From the NCBI GenBank assembly GCA_052324925.1, contig JBQPRE010000005.1: DNA of 64,000 nt. The stretch is one strand, 5' to 3'. The notes beneath the pieces were generated by a model that saw nothing but the letters and a program-made list of their open reading frames with translations, was not told the DNA's origin and searched no databases. Positions 25,015 through 33,765 of this stretch are shown piece after piece. A program made the position numbers and the translations under genes. Origin of the DNA: Flavimobilis sp052324925. GTDB lineage: Bacteria > Actinomycetota > Actinomycetes > Actinomycetales > Cellulomonadaceae. Position 1 is the first letter of the stretch. Each line of letters opens with the position of its first letter.

Positions 25015-26508
25015 GTGATCGATGGATGGCCTGCCCTCCTGCTTGTGCTCGTGCTCCTCCTCGCCTGCCTCGTCGCTCTCATCCTCGTGCTCGTGGCCCG
25101 CCGCGAAGCCTCAGCAGTGCGTGCCCAAGCCCGTGAGGACGTCGCGTCTCTCCGCGAGGAGACACAGTCCCGGGCACAAGAAGCCGACCGCCGAGCGGCC
25201 CGGCTCGACGATGAGCGCGCCGCGCTGGCAGCCGAGCGCGTGCGGCTGGCCGACCAGCGCACCCGGGCCGAACAGCTGAGCGAACGCCTCGAGGCGCGAA
25301 CCGAGCTCGTTGCGACGCATGAGGTCGAGCTCGCCGAACGACGGGCGACCCACGACGTCCGCATGCTCGACGAGCTGGGTCAGCTCGCCGGAATGACAGC
25401 CGAGGACGCCCGGACAGCGCTCACGGAGAGGCTCGCCGAGCAGGCCGCGCGTGAGATCGAGGCCCGCAACCGGCGCACCGAAAGGCGGCTCCGCGCCGAG
25501 TCCGAGGCGCGTGCGCGCTCGATCCTCACGACCGCGATCGAGCGACTTGCCGTCGCCACGTCGAGCCAGCTGTCCGTCGCCGTCGTCCCGCTTCCGTCGC
25601 CCGACCTCAAAGGACCGATCATCGGCCGTGACGGTCGCAACATCAGGGCCTTCGAAGCGCTCACAGGCGTCAATCTCATCGTCGACGAGTCCGACGATCA
25701 CGTGCAGGTCTCGAGCTTCGACGCAGAGCGCCGCGAGATCGCCCAGCAGAGCCTCGAACGCATGCTCGCTGACGGACGCATCAACCTCGATCGGATGGAG
25801 CGCGTCGTCGCTGCAGTGACGAGCGAAGCCGAAGAGCGCAGCCGCGAATCAGCTCGCCACGCGATCGACGAGGCCGGGGTGCGCCCGCTCCACCCTGACC
25901 TTGAGGACCATGTGGGCCGCCTTCGCCTGCGCACCTCCTACGGTCAGGTCGTCCAGCAGCACCTCGTCGAGTGCGCCCTCCTCGCACATGCGATCGCCAC
26001 AGAGGTCGGGGCGGATGCGGAGTCCGCGGCACGCGCCGCGTTCCTCCACGACGTCGGCAAGGCCATCCCCGCAGGCGAACGAGGGTCGCACGCCCGCGCA
26101 GGAGCCGACCTCGCCCGGCAGTGCGGCGAGAGCGAGCTCATCGTCAACGCGATCGCCGCGCACCACGGTGAAGTTCCCGCGGAATCCGTCGAAGCCGTCA
26201 TCGTCCAGATCGCTGACGCGATCTCTGCCTCCCGACCAGGTGCGCGCCGCGAGGACGGTGACACGCACGTCGAACGCCTCGAGGCGCTCGAGCGCACCGT
26301 CGCCGCCCACCCCGGCGTCGCGCGTGCCCTCGCGCTCGCATCCGGCCACGAGGTGCGCGTCATCGTCGAGCCGCACCTTGTCGGTGACGACGACCTCGAA
26401 GCCCTCGCCGGACGCATCGCCTCCGCAATCGTCGAGACCCAGGCCGTCCCCGGCGAGGTGCGCGTTACCGTCGTGCGTGAGCTCCGGGCGACCGCGACCG
26501 CCGGCTGA
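25015..26508 (+). CDS. rny: Ribonuclease Y
   Basis: A 497-residue membrane-anchored endoribonuclease that starts mRNA decay. Layout: N-terminal membrane helix (about 7-28), long charged coiled coil (30-165), KH RNA-binding domain with KGPIIGRDGRNIRAFEALTG (199-218), and HD phosphohydrolase domain with AAFLHDVGKAI (H345, D346) and AIAAHHGEV. The order is exactly that of RNase Y. The GTG start is set by GGAGG 7 nt upstream. It follows recX in the same direction and is convergent with the alpha/beta hydrolase gene. Confidence 0.93.
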   Translation: MIDGWPALLLVLVLLLACLVALILVLVARREASAVRAQAREDVASLREETQSRAQEADRRAARLDDERAALAAERVRLADQRTRAEQLSERLEARTELVATHEVELAERRATHDVRMLDELGQLAGMTAEDARTALTERLAEQAAREIEARNRRTERRLRAESEARARSILTTAIERLAVATSSQLSVAVVPLPSPDLKGPIIGRDGRNIRAFEALTGVNLIVDESDDHVQVSSFDAERREIAQQSLERMLADGRINLDRMERVVAAVTSEAEERSRESARHAIDEAGVRPLHPDLEDHVGRLRLRTSYGQVVQQHLVECALLAHAIATEVGADAESAARAAFLHDVGKAIPAGERGSHARAGADLARQCGESELIVNAIAAHHGEVPAESVEAVIVQIADAISASRPGARREDGDTHVERLEALERTVAAHPGVARALALASGHEVRVIVEPHLVGDDDLEALAGRIASAIVETQAVPGEVRVTVVRELRATATAG

Positions 26509-26627
26509 CGGTCACCACTCCGCAGGACCGTGGACCGACCCGCCCGCGCGACGCAGCGGGCCCGGAGGGAACAGTCCAGGGCCTGCTGCGTACGCGCTGG
26601 ATGGTTGCCGCGCCGTGAGCGCCCGAG

Positions 26628-27368
26628 TCACACCGTTCGCGCGGCCACCGTGGCGATGATCTCCGCCAGGTCCGCCGGGTGGCTCCACATGGGCCAGTGC
26701 CCGGTCGGCAGGTCGATGACGTCGGCGCGTTCGAGCAGAGCGACCTCGGCGAAGATCGGGTGACCGCCGGCTGCGAGCTCGGTCATGACGGCGCCCGGGA
26801 TCGAGCAGCACACGAGCGTCGTCGGGACGGCGTGACGGGCGGTGTTGGTGAGCCGAACCTCGGCGTGCACCACACCGGCGGGCTCCGGCATCGCGAGGGC
26901 CCGGAACCGTTCGAGTGCGTCGTCGTCGAGGCCCTCGAGGCTCGACTCCTGCCCGAGCACGTCGAACGGCGGCAGGTCGAGCCCGGGTGCGTCCATCGCC
27001 GAGACTTCCATGCCGGAGGGGCGCGGTGCCGCGGGTCCGGAGTCGACCCACACGACACGCCGCACGAGGTCCGGGGCTCGGTCGAGCACGACGCTCACGG
27101 GCGCGTTCGCGCCGCTGTGCGCAACGAGCACGGCGGGCTGCTCGGCCGAGACCCCGTCGCCTTCCAGCGCGTCGAAGATTGCGGCGACCTGGTCCTCGAG
27201 CGTCGCCGCGGCGGAGCGGGGTTCGTGCGGGTCGAGCCCGGGGAGCGTGAGCGCGACGGCGTCGGGGTGGACGGGGGAGAGGTGCCGAAGCACCTCGTCC
27301 CACGCCCATGCGCCGAGCCAGTAGCCAGCGAGAAGAAGGACAGTCGGACGGCGGGTTGGGGTCGTCAT
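26628..27368 (-). CDS. Alpha/beta hydrolase
   Basis: A 246-residue alpha/beta hydrolase. PTVLLLAGYWLGAWAWDEVLRHL carries the oxyanion region, the nucleophile elbow is LVAHSGAN (serine in H-S-G), the acid is probably in the IDLP region and the histidine in TGHWPMWSHP. There is no signal peptide, so it is cytosolic. The substrate is unknown; family relatives include esterases and non-haem-type hydrolases. It is divergent (73 bp) from a WYL-domain regulator that probably controls it. Confidence 0.85.
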   Translation of the reverse strand: MTTPTRRPTVLLLAGYWLGAWAWDEVLRHLSPVHPDAVALTLPGLDPHEPRSAAATLEDQVAAIFDALEGDGVSAEQPAVLVAHSGANAPVSVVLDRAPDLVRRVVWVDSGPAAPRPSGMEVSAMDAPGLDLPPFDVLGQESSLEGLDDDALERFRALAMPEPAGVVHAEVRLTNTARHAVPTTLVCCSIPGAVMTELAAGGHPIFAEVALLERADVIDLPTGHWPMWSHPADLAEIIATVAARTV

Positions 27369-27404
27369 GCCCCGAGCGTGCCAGGCCCCCCGGACAGCGG
27401 TGTG

Positions 27405-27422
27405 TCATGATCTCTGGCATGA
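27405..27422. promoter_or_regulatory. Small inverted repeat between hydrolase and WYL regulator
   Basis: TCATG-N8-CATGA lies in the 73-bp divergent intergenic region and is a candidate operator for the WYL regulator. The arms are only 5 bp, so support is weak. Confidence 0.3.
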
Positions 27423-27441
27423 ATTTGGCGCGGAGGTCACG

Positions 27442-28140
27442 ATGAAGCGTGCGGAGCGTCTCCACGCACTCTCCGAGCTGCTGCGGCGCCGCGGCGCCCG
27501 GGGCATGACCGCGGAACGGATTGCGGCAGAGTTCGGCGTCTCGGTGCGCACGGTCATGCGTGACCTCGACGCGCTCGAGTCGTCAGGCGCGCCGCTGTGG
27601 GCACGCCGTGGGCCGGGTGGCGGCTACGGCCTGGCAGGGGAGGCGTCTCTCCCGCCCGTGACGCTCACCCCGGAACAGGCTGTTGCGCTCCTCGCCGCGG
27701 TTGCGGCGGCGGCCGACGCGCCGTTCGCCGACCTTGCGGGCGCGGGGGTTCAGAAGATCCTCGACGTCCTCGACACGCGCACCCGTGAGCGGGCCGTCGA
27801 CCTTGCCGGACGCGTGTGGATCGACCCTGCGACCGCGGTTCCACGCGCGGTGATGAGCCCGCTCGAGCAGGCGCTGGCCGAGCAGCGCGTCGTCCGTGTG
27901 TGCTACGTGTCGGGGGCCGGAGACACGACGACGCGCGACGTCGAGCCCGTGCTGCTCGCCTCGCGTCACGGCCGCTGGTATCTCGTCGGCTGGTGCCTGC
28001 TGCGTGACGCGATGCGATGGTTCGCGCTCGACCGCATCGAGCGCGCCGACGTCACGGGCGCTGCGTGCAGCGGCCACACGGTTGCCGAGGTCGGTGAGCC
28101 GCCCGCGAGCGCGCGCCCCGTCCACGGCCGGGCGCGGTGA
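27442..28140 (+). CDS. WYL-domain (YafY-type) transcriptional regulator
   Basis: A 232-residue regulator. The N-terminal winged HTH is RAERLHALSELLRRRGARGMTAERIAAEFGVSVRTVMRDLDAL, and the linker SSGAPLWARRGPGGGYGL is typical of YafY proteins. The C-terminal WYL domain is RVVRVCYVSG... EPVLLASRHGRWYLVGWCLLRDAMRWFALDRIERADV, where WYLVGW is the family signature. WYL domains sense small ligands or nucleic acid. ATG 27442 has GGAGG upstream. The stop codon lies in the loop of a terminator hairpin. Likely target: the divergent hydrolase. Confidence 0.9.
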   Translation: MKRAERLHALSELLRRRGARGMTAERIAAEFGVSVRTVMRDLDALESSGAPLWARRGPGGGYGLAGEASLPPVTLTPEQAVALLAAVAAAADAPFADLAGAGVQKILDVLDTRTRERAVDLAGRVWIDPATAVPRAVMSPLEQALAEQRVVRVCYVSGAGDTTTRDVEPVLLASRHGRWYLVGWCLLRDAMRWFALDRIERADVTGAACSGHTVAEVGEPPASARPVHGRAR

Positions 28141-28157
28141 GGCGCCCGGCCGTGGAC
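28120..28157. terminator. Bidirectional terminator between WYL regulator and glutamate transporter
   Basis: A perfect 16-bp stem (28120-28135 with 28142-28157; arm GTCCACGGCCGGGCGC) with loop GGTGAG. The WYL stop codon TGA (28138-28140) is inside the loop. It separates convergent genes. Confidence 0.82.
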
Positions 28158-28172
28158 GTCCGTGGGTCGACG

Positions 28173-29036
28173 TCAGTCGTCGGCTGCGACGAGTCCTGGC
28201 ACCTGGGTCTGCACCGCGCCTGACGTGCGCGACCGCAACCTGCGGGCGAGCCTGTCGGCGAGGAGGCCAACCGTTGCATTGACGGCGATGAAGATCGCCG
28301 CGATGACGATGACCGAGGGAATGTAGTTGGCAAAGTTCGTCGAGAGGTACTCCGCCTGGCGCAGTAGCTCGGAGTAGCCGATGAGATACCCGAGCGCGGA
28401 GTCCTTGACGACCACGACAAGCTGACTGACGAGCGCCGGGAGCATCGCCACGACACCTTGCGGCAGGAGGATCGTCCGCACCGTCTGGCCGTGCGTCAGG
28501 CCGATCGCCAGGCCCGCCTCACGCTGCCCCTTGGGCAGGGACATGATGCCCGACCTCACCAGCTCGGCAACGACCGCGCCGTTGTACACCGTGAGCGCGA
28601 TGACCACAGCGGTGAGCGCCAGCTGGTCCGACGGCACGAGCTGGTAGTTCACCAGGAGCCAGTACGAGAAGACCATCATGAGAAGGACGGGGACTGCGCG
28701 GAAGAACTCGACGATCGCGCCGGCAACACCCGCGACCCAGCGGTTCTCGGAGAGCCTGCCGAGGCCTAGGACAACCCCGACGACGCCAGCGAGCACGACC
28801 GAGATGGCGGCAGCGCCAAGCGTCCCGAGCAGACCGGGCACAAGATAGTCGCGCCACGTCGAGCCCTCGAGGAACGGGGACCACTTCGCAGCAGTGAGCT
28901 GGCCATTGCGGTTGAGCATCCAGGCGATCCACACGAGCCCGGCCGCGAGAAGCACGACGGCCGCGACGTTGGCCACGGCGAAGGTGCGGCGCGTCCGGGG
29001 GCCGGGGGAGTCGAAGAGGGGTGATGCCGTCGTCAT
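28173..29036 (-). CDS. gluD: Glutamate ABC transporter permease GluD
   Basis: A 287-residue polar-amino-acid permease. N-terminal helix NVAAVVLLAAGLVWIAWML, then the HisM/GlnP-type TM core with VEFFRAVPVLLMMVFSYWLL and the EAA loop region (QREAGLAIGLTHGQTVRTILLPQG). It matches GluD of the corynebacterial GluABCD system. The ATG overlaps the gluC stop by four bases (ATGA), so translation is coupled. Role: one of the two membrane subunits of a glutamate (or related amino acid) importer. Confidence 0.9.
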   Translation of the reverse strand: MTTASPLFDSPGPRTRRTFAVANVAAVVLLAAGLVWIAWMLNRNGQLTAAKWSPFLEGSTWRDYLVPGLLGTLGAAAISVVLAGVVGVVLGLGRLSENRWVAGVAGAIVEFFRAVPVLLMMVFSYWLLVNYQLVPSDQLALTAVVIALTVYNGAVVAELVRSGIMSLPKGQREAGLAIGLTHGQTVRTILLPQGVVAMLPALVSQLVVVVKDSALGYLIGYSELLRQAEYLSTNFANYIPSVIVIAAIFIAVNATVGLLADRLARRLRSRTSGAVQTQVPGLVAADD

Positions 29037-29734
29037 CGGGCCACCGCCAGCCTGCGCGAGAGCGCGGTCATGAGAAGGCCCACGGGAAGGACGAGACAGA
29101 CGAACCCGAGCGCGAAGATGCCGAAGATGAGGAAGAGCACGTCAGGTCGGAACTCGATCATCACCTTCATGAGGTACGAGGCCTCGGCCACGCCGATCGT
29201 CGCGGCGACGGTCGTGTTCTTCGTCAGGGCGATGATGACGTTGCCGATCGGTGCGACTGCACCGCGGAAGGCTTGGGGCAGGACGACGAGCCTGAGCGAC
29301 TGGCTGAACGTCAGTCCGATCGACCGGGCTGCTTCTGCCTGGCCCAACGGCACCGTGTTGACGCCCGACCGCAACGCCTCGCACACGAAGGCTGCGTGGT
29401 AGAGCGCGAGCCCGACGACGGCAAGGCGGAAGTTCTGGTCGACGATGAAGGTGCCCGACTCGGGGTTGGCCAGGACGAGGCCCAGCTGCGTGTAGAGGCC
29501 GAGGGAGCAGCCGACGATGATGAGGGTGAGGGGCGTGTTGCGCACGAGGTTGACGTACGTCGCACCGCCGACCTGCAGGGACGGGATCGGTGAGACCCTC
29601 ATGACGGCGAGGAGCGTCCCGATGACGAGCGAGCCGACGAGCGAGAAGAACGTCAACTTGACCGTCATCCAGAATGCGGCGAGGACGTTGTAGTCGCTGA
29701 ACAGCGTGCCGACGGCCTGGGTGAGCTGGGACAG
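29033..29734 (-). CDS. gluC: Glutamate ABC transporter permease GluC
   Basis: A permease with TVKLTFFSLVGSLVIGTLLAVMRVSPIPSL, NLVRNTPLTLIIVGCSLGLY, and the EAA loop GQAEAARSIGLTFSQSLRLVVLPQAFRGAVAPIGN. Start: the first ATG is 29668 (211 residues), but this lies inside the first conserved segment. Upstream, AGGAGG (29748-29743) is followed after 8 nt by CTG at 29734, giving SQLTQAVGTLFSDYNVLAAFW before MTVKL, which fits the N-terminus of GluC homologues. I therefore place the start at a non-canonical CTG (233 residues), with 29668 as the conservative alternative. Confidence 0.85.
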   Translation of the reverse strand: MSQLTQAVGTLFSDYNVLAAFWMTVKLTFFSLVGSLVIGTLLAVMRVSPIPSLQVGGATYVNLVRNTPLTLIIVGCSLGLYTQLGLVLANPESGTFIVDQNFRLAVVGLALYHAAFVCEALRSGVNTVPLGQAEAARSIGLTFSQSLRLVVLPQAFRGAVAPIGNVIIALTKNTTVAATIGVAEASYLMKVMIEFRPDVLFLIFGIFALGFVCLVLPVGLLMTALSRRLAVAR

Positions 29735-29798
29735 GGTGATCGCCTCCTGGGGAGAGGCCCGTCGGCCGCGCGCGCTGCGCGCGGCCGACGGGACGAGG

Positions 29799-30608
29799 TC
29801 ACGAGCAGGCGGCAGGCGTGGGCGGGTTGAGCGTCGCGTTCGGCGTGTACGACGCCCCCGTGTTGGCTTCGAGGGCCTTGGCCCACTCGCCGGACGAGAT
29901 CATCTTGTTGATGGCGTCGGTGACGTCCCCGCACCTCTCGGAACCCTTCTTCAGGCCGATTCCGTAGTTCTCCTGCGAGAAGGTCTCGCCGACAACCTTG
30001 AGCTTGCCCGCGTACTGCGGCTGCGCAGCAAAGCCGGCGAGGATGATGTCGTCCGTCGTCACAGCGTCAACATTGCCTTGGCTCAGCTGCTCGACGCACT
30101 TGGAGTAGGTGTCGAACTCCTGGAGCTGGACCTCGCTGGCGAAGTCGTCCTTGATGCGCTGGGCCGGGGTCGATCCTTGGACCGAGCAGAGCTTCTTGCC
30201 GTTGAGCGAGTCAGGCCCGGTGATGTCGGTGTTGCTCTCCTGGACGAGGAGACCCTGGCCGGCGACGAAGTAGGGTCCGGCGAACGAGACCTTCTCCTTG
30301 CGCGAGTCGGTGATCGAGTAGGTCGCGACGATCATGTCGACCTGACCCGACTGGAGGAGGTTCTCGCGCTGCGGAGAGGGCGACTCCTTGAACGTCACCT
30401 GGTCGGCCTCGAAGCCGAGCTCCTTGGCGATGTAGTGGGCGACGTCGACGTCGAATCCCGAGTAGACGTCCCCGGTCTTGAGCCCGAGCCCGGGCTGGTC
30501 GAACTTGATGCCGATGGTGATCCCGTCGTCGCTGTCACCCCCGCACCCTGTGAGCAGGGTTGCGGCGAGTGCGACAGAACCGAGGGCGGCGATGGCCTTG
30601 GTGCGCAT
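29799..30608 (-). CDS. gluB: Glutamate-binding lipoprotein GluB
   Basis: A 269-residue periplasmic-type solute-binding lipoprotein. The signal peptide MRTKAIAALGSVALAATLLTGCGG has a lipobox with C22. The SBP_bac_3 fold follows: GLKTGDVYSGFDVDVAHYIAKEL, LLQSGQVDMIVATYSITDSRKEKVSFAGPY, SVQGSTPAQRI, and DAVTTDDIILAGFA. The ligand-site arginine region (ITDSRKEKV) fits amino-acid binders. AGGAGA precedes the ATG. It captures substrate outside the membrane for the GluCD permease. Confidence 0.95.
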   Translation of the reverse strand: MRTKAIAALGSVALAATLLTGCGGDSDDGITIGIKFDQPGLGLKTGDVYSGFDVDVAHYIAKELGFEADQVTFKESPSPQRENLLQSGQVDMIVATYSITDSRKEKVSFAGPYFVAGQGLLVQESNTDITGPDSLNGKKLCSVQGSTPAQRIKDDFASEVQLQEFDTYSKCVEQLSQGNVDAVTTDDIILAGFAAQPQYAGKLKVVGETFSQENYGIGLKKGSERCGDVTDAINKMISSGEWAKALEANTGASYTPNATLNPPTPAACS

Positions 30609-30670
30609 GTGCTTCTCCTTGAGTCGACCGTGTGGCGGTTGATGACGGCGATGCCGTCGGGCGTGAGGGT

Positions 30671-31444
30671 TCAGTGGGTGAGGATCTTCGAGAGGAAGTC
30701 CTTGGCGCGCGCGGAGCGCGGTGCCGTGAAGAACTCCTCGGGCGTGGCCTCTTCGACGATGTGACCGTCCGCCATGAAGACGACGCGGTCGGCAGCCTTG
30801 CGGGCGAACCCCATCTCGTGGGTGACGACGATCATCGTCATGCCTTCGTGCGCGAGGTCGATCATGACGTCGAGGACCTCGTTGATCATCTCGGGGTCGA
30901 GCGCGGACGTGGGCTCGTCGAAGAGCATGACCTTGGGGTGCATCGCCAGGGACCGAGCGATCGCGACCCGCTGCTGCTGACCGCCGGAGAGCGCGGCGGG
31001 GAGCTTGTGCGCCTGGTCGGCGACGCCCACACGTTCGAGCAGGGTGAGGGCCTCGGCTCGGGCCTCGGCGGCGGGGATGCGCCGCGCCTTGATGGGCCCG
31101 AGCGTGATGTTGTCGAGGACCGAGCGGTGGGCAAAGAGGTTGAAGGACTGAAACACCATGCCGACGTCGGCGCGGTGCCGGGCGAGGTCGCGGCCCTCTT
31201 CGGGGAGGTCCTTGCCGTCGACGCGGATGATCCCCGAGTCGATGGGTTCGAGCCGGTTCATCGTGCGGCACAAGGTCGACTTGCCTGACCCGGAGGGGCC
31301 GATGACGACGACCACCTCGCCCTTGCGGACAGTGAGGTTGATGTCCTTGAGGACATGGAGCTCTCCGAAGTGCTTCTGCACGTCGATGAGTTCGACAAGA
31401 GGGCTGCCGCCCGGGTCGTTGGTCCCACCTGTGACGTCGTCCAT
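30671..31444 (-). CDS. gluA: Glutamate ABC transporter ATP-binding protein GluA
   Basis: A 257-residue ABC ATPase. Walker A GPSGSGKS (49-56), Q-loop VFQSFNLFAHRSVLDNI, signature LSGGQQQR, Walker B VMLFDEPTSALDPE, H-loop VVTHEM. It is the typical polar amino acid subfamily (GlnQ/HisP). The start is placed at ATG 31444 because TACGGT lies 6 nt upstream; the frame stays open to an ATG at 31480 but that would place the promoter inside the gene. First gene of the minus-strand order gluA-gluB-gluC-gluD. Confidence 0.95.
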   Translation of the reverse strand: MDDVTGGTNDPGGSPLVELIDVQKHFGELHVLKDINLTVRKGEVVVVIGPSGSGKSTLCRTMNRLEPIDSGIIRVDGKDLPEEGRDLARHRADVGMVFQSFNLFAHRSVLDNITLGPIKARRIPAAEARAEALTLLERVGVADQAHKLPAALSGGQQQRVAIARSLAMHPKVMLFDEPTSALDPEMINEVLDVMIDLAHEGMTMIVVTHEMGFARKAADRVVFMADGHIVEEATPEEFFTAPRSARAKDFLSKILTH

Positions 31445-31450
31445 CTGTCG

Positions 31451-31456
31451 ACCGTA
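31451..31456 (-). promoter_or_regulatory. -10 element of gluA (leaderless type)
   Basis: On the minus strand TACGGT (31456-31451) is 6 nt before ATG 31444, with no Shine-Dalgarno sequence. Confidence 0.55.
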
Positions 31457-31603
31457 CTGACCTGCTGTGATGCGCGCCACAGCGAGAGGTCACGGATGCG
31501 TCACAACATGGCAAAGTCACCCCGTGCTTCACCCGGGAGCAGTCGGTCGCCGTGCTCGAGGCGGCTCACGAGGGCAGCGGAGCGCGGCTTAGGATGGACC
31601 GCG

Positions 31604-33223
31604 ATGTCCACGACGCCCGCACCCCACGCCACGTCGGCCGCACCGGCCGCCGACACCTCAGCCGCACGCACCTACATGGTGCGCACGCTCGGCTGCCAGA
31701 TGAACGTCCACGACTCCGAGCACATGGCCGGGATGCTCGAGGACGCGGGCTACGTCCGCGCCACGGCGCAGGACGAGGCCGCGAGCCGCGCCGACGTCGT
31801 CGTCATCAATACGTGCGCGGTGCGCGAGAACGCGGCGAGCCGCCTCTACGGCAACCTTGGTCAGCTCGCGGACATCAAGCGCGGACGCCCCGGGATGCAG
31901 ATCGCGGTCGGCGGCTGCCTCGCACAGAAGGATCGCGCGGGCATCGTCGACCGTGCCCCGTGGGTCGACGTCGTCTTCGGGACCCACAACCTCGACGCCC
32001 TGCCGGTCTTGCTTGAGCGCTCCCGCCACAACGCGGCTGCCGAGGTCGAGATCGCCGAGTCGCTCCAGGTCTTCCCCTCGACCCTCCCGACGCGCCGCGA
32101 GTCCGTCTACGCGGGCTGGGTCTCGATCTCCGTAGGCTGCAACAACACGTGCACCTTCTGCATCGTTCCTCGTCTTCGGGGTAAGGAACGCGATCGCCGA
32201 CCGGGCCAGGTGCTCGCCGAGATCGAGGCGCTCGTGGCCGCAGGCGCGATCGAGGTCACCCTGCTCGGGCAGAACGTCAACTCCTACGGCGTCGAGTTCG
32301 GCGACCGCGGGGCGTTCGCGAAGCTGCTCCGTGCGTGCGGTCAGGTCGAGGGCCTCGAGCGCGTCCGGTTCACGAGCCCGCACCCGGCCGCCTTCACGGA
32401 CGACGTCATCGATGCGATGGCCGAGACCCCCAACGTCATGCCGCAGCTGCACTTCCCGCTGCAGTCGGGCTCAGACCGGATCTTGCGCGCGATGCGCCGC
32501 TCCTACCGGTCGGAGAAGTTCCTCGGGATCCTCGACAAGGTCCGGGCGCAGATGCCCGACGCGGCGGTGAGCACCGACATCATCGTCGGGTTCCCGGGCG
32601 AGACGGAGGAGGACTTCCAGGGGACGCTCCGCGTCGTCGAGGCTGCCCGCTTCGCCAACGCCTTCACGTTCCAGTACTCGCCTCGTCCCGGGACGCCCGC
32701 GGCCGATCTTCCCGACCAGCTGCCCAAGGAGGTCGTCCAGGAGCGCTTCGAACGGCTCACCGCGCTCCAGGACCGCATCTCCGAGGAAGAGTCCGCCGCG
32801 CAGCTCGGGCGCGAGGTCGAGATCCTCGTCGCCGAGAGCACGGGCCGCAAGGACGGTGAGACGCACCGCGTCACCGGCCGCGCGCAGGACAACCGCCTCG
32901 TCCACGTCGAGCTGCCCGGGTCCGCTCCGCGGCAGGCCGACGGTCTCGACGACCCCCGCCTGGCCGACGAGCCGCACCCGCTCCTGCCTCGCCCGGGCGA
33001 CCTCGTCGTCGCGAGCATCACGCGCACCGCGCCCTACCATCTCGTGGCTGACCGCCCGGCGTCTGACGACACGTTCGCGGTGCGCCGCACGCGATCGGGC
33101 GACGCCTGGGTGGCCCGTGAGCGCGCCCGGCTCGGCCTGGGCGGTGACGAGCACTCTCACGGCGGAGGCGCCGCACAGGGAACGCCCGTGCCGCTCGGCC
33201 TTCCGATCGTCCGACGTTCCTAG
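31604..33223 (+). CDS. miaB: tRNA-2-methylthio-N6-dimethylallyladenosine synthase
   Basis: A 539-residue radical SAM methylthiotransferase that adds a methylthio group to i6A37 of tRNAs. N-terminal UPF0004 domain: MVRTLGCQMNVHDSEH (C31), INTCAVRENA and GGCLAQK bind the auxiliary cluster. Radical SAM motif SVGCNNTCTFCIVP (C179, C183, C186). A TRAM domain follows, then an extra C-terminal tail with Gly/His-rich DEHSHGGGAAQG. The start has TAGGAT 8 nt upstream. The substrate-making enzyme miaA lies 1.8 kb downstream, beyond three YbjN genes. The stop codon lies in a 17-bp tandem duplication. Confidence 0.97.
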   Translation: MSTTPAPHATSAAPAADTSAARTYMVRTLGCQMNVHDSEHMAGMLEDAGYVRATAQDEAASRADVVVINTCAVRENAASRLYGNLGQLADIKRGRPGMQIAVGGCLAQKDRAGIVDRAPWVDVVFGTHNLDALPVLLERSRHNAAAEVEIAESLQVFPSTLPTRRESVYAGWVSISVGCNNTCTFCIVPRLRGKERDRRPGQVLAEIEALVAAGAIEVTLLGQNVNSYGVEFGDRGAFAKLLRACGQVEGLERVRFTSPHPAAFTDDVIDAMAETPNVMPQLHFPLQSGSDRILRAMRRSYRSEKFLGILDKVRAQMPDAAVSTDIIVGFPGETEEDFQGTLRVVEAARFANAFTFQYSPRPGTPAADLPDQLPKEVVQERFERLTALQDRISEEESAAQLGREVEILVAESTGRKDGETHRVTGRAQDNRLVHVELPGSAPRQADGLDDPRLADEPHPLLPRPGDLVVASITRTAPYHLVADRPASDDTFAVRRTRSGDAWVARERARLGLGGDEHSHGGGAAQGTPVPLGLPIVRRS

Positions 33224-33241
33224 CCGTCCGACGTTCCTAGC
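33208..33241. repeat. 17-bp perfect tandem duplication across the miaB stop
   Basis: CGTCCGACGTTCCTAGC occurs at 33208-33224 and again at 33225-33241. The first copy contains the miaB TAG. Confidence 0.9.
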
Positions 33242-33267
33242 GCGGACCGGCCGCGATCGGTACGGCG

Positions 33268-33765
33268 TCAGACCTCGTCCGAGGAGTCGTCCCCAGAGAC
33301 CTCGGGCAGCCCGAACGCGGGGGCCTGCTCGTCGAGGTGCTCGAACGCCATCATCGCGGTCTCGAGGCCCGACATGAGGATGACGTCGAGCTGCTCGGCC
33401 GTGACGCCGTGCTCGAGGTCCGTCGAGGACTCGGCGTGGACGTCGAGGAGCTCTGTCGTCGGGTTGAGACGCGCGTACAGCTTGGGGAAGACGCGTTCAC
33501 GGTTCCACTCGTTGAGTGCGCGCAGGAGCGTCGGACGGTGATCTTCACCGACGGAGCGGGCCCACGTCCCGCGCACCTGGAAGATCTCTTCTTTGTCGCC
33601 CATGAGCATGAACCACACGCGGTGGTCGCCCCAGTTGCCACCGAAGTCACCGTCGTCGTCGGTGACGTAGTGGAAGTCATGAGCATCGAGAACACCGCGG
33701 ACCATCTCACGGGACAGCGGCAGCGGCACAGGGCCGGACGTCGGCAGTGGCACGGGAGACCTCAC
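33268..33765 (-). CDS. YbjN domain-containing protein (copy 1)
   Basis: A 165-residue YbjN-family protein: REMVRGVLDAHDFHYVTDDDGDFGGNWGDHRVWFMLMGDKEEIFQVRGTWAR, NEWNRERVFPKLYARL and STDLEHGVTAEQLDVIL. The DDDGD and N-W-N-R/T-x-x-x-x-P-K motifs are shared with the next two genes. YbjN has a type III secretion chaperone-like fold; the role in actinobacteria is unknown. The GTG start overlaps the stop of the upstream copy by four bases. It is convergent with miaB. Confidence 0.88.
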   Translation of the reverse strand: MRSPVPLPTSGPVPLPLSREMVRGVLDAHDFHYVTDDDGDFGGNWGDHRVWFMLMGDKEEIFQVRGTWARSVGEDHRPTLLRALNEWNRERVFPKLYARLNPTTELLDVHAESSTDLEHGVTAEQLDVILMSGLETAMMAFEHLDEQAPAFGLPEVSGDDSSDEV

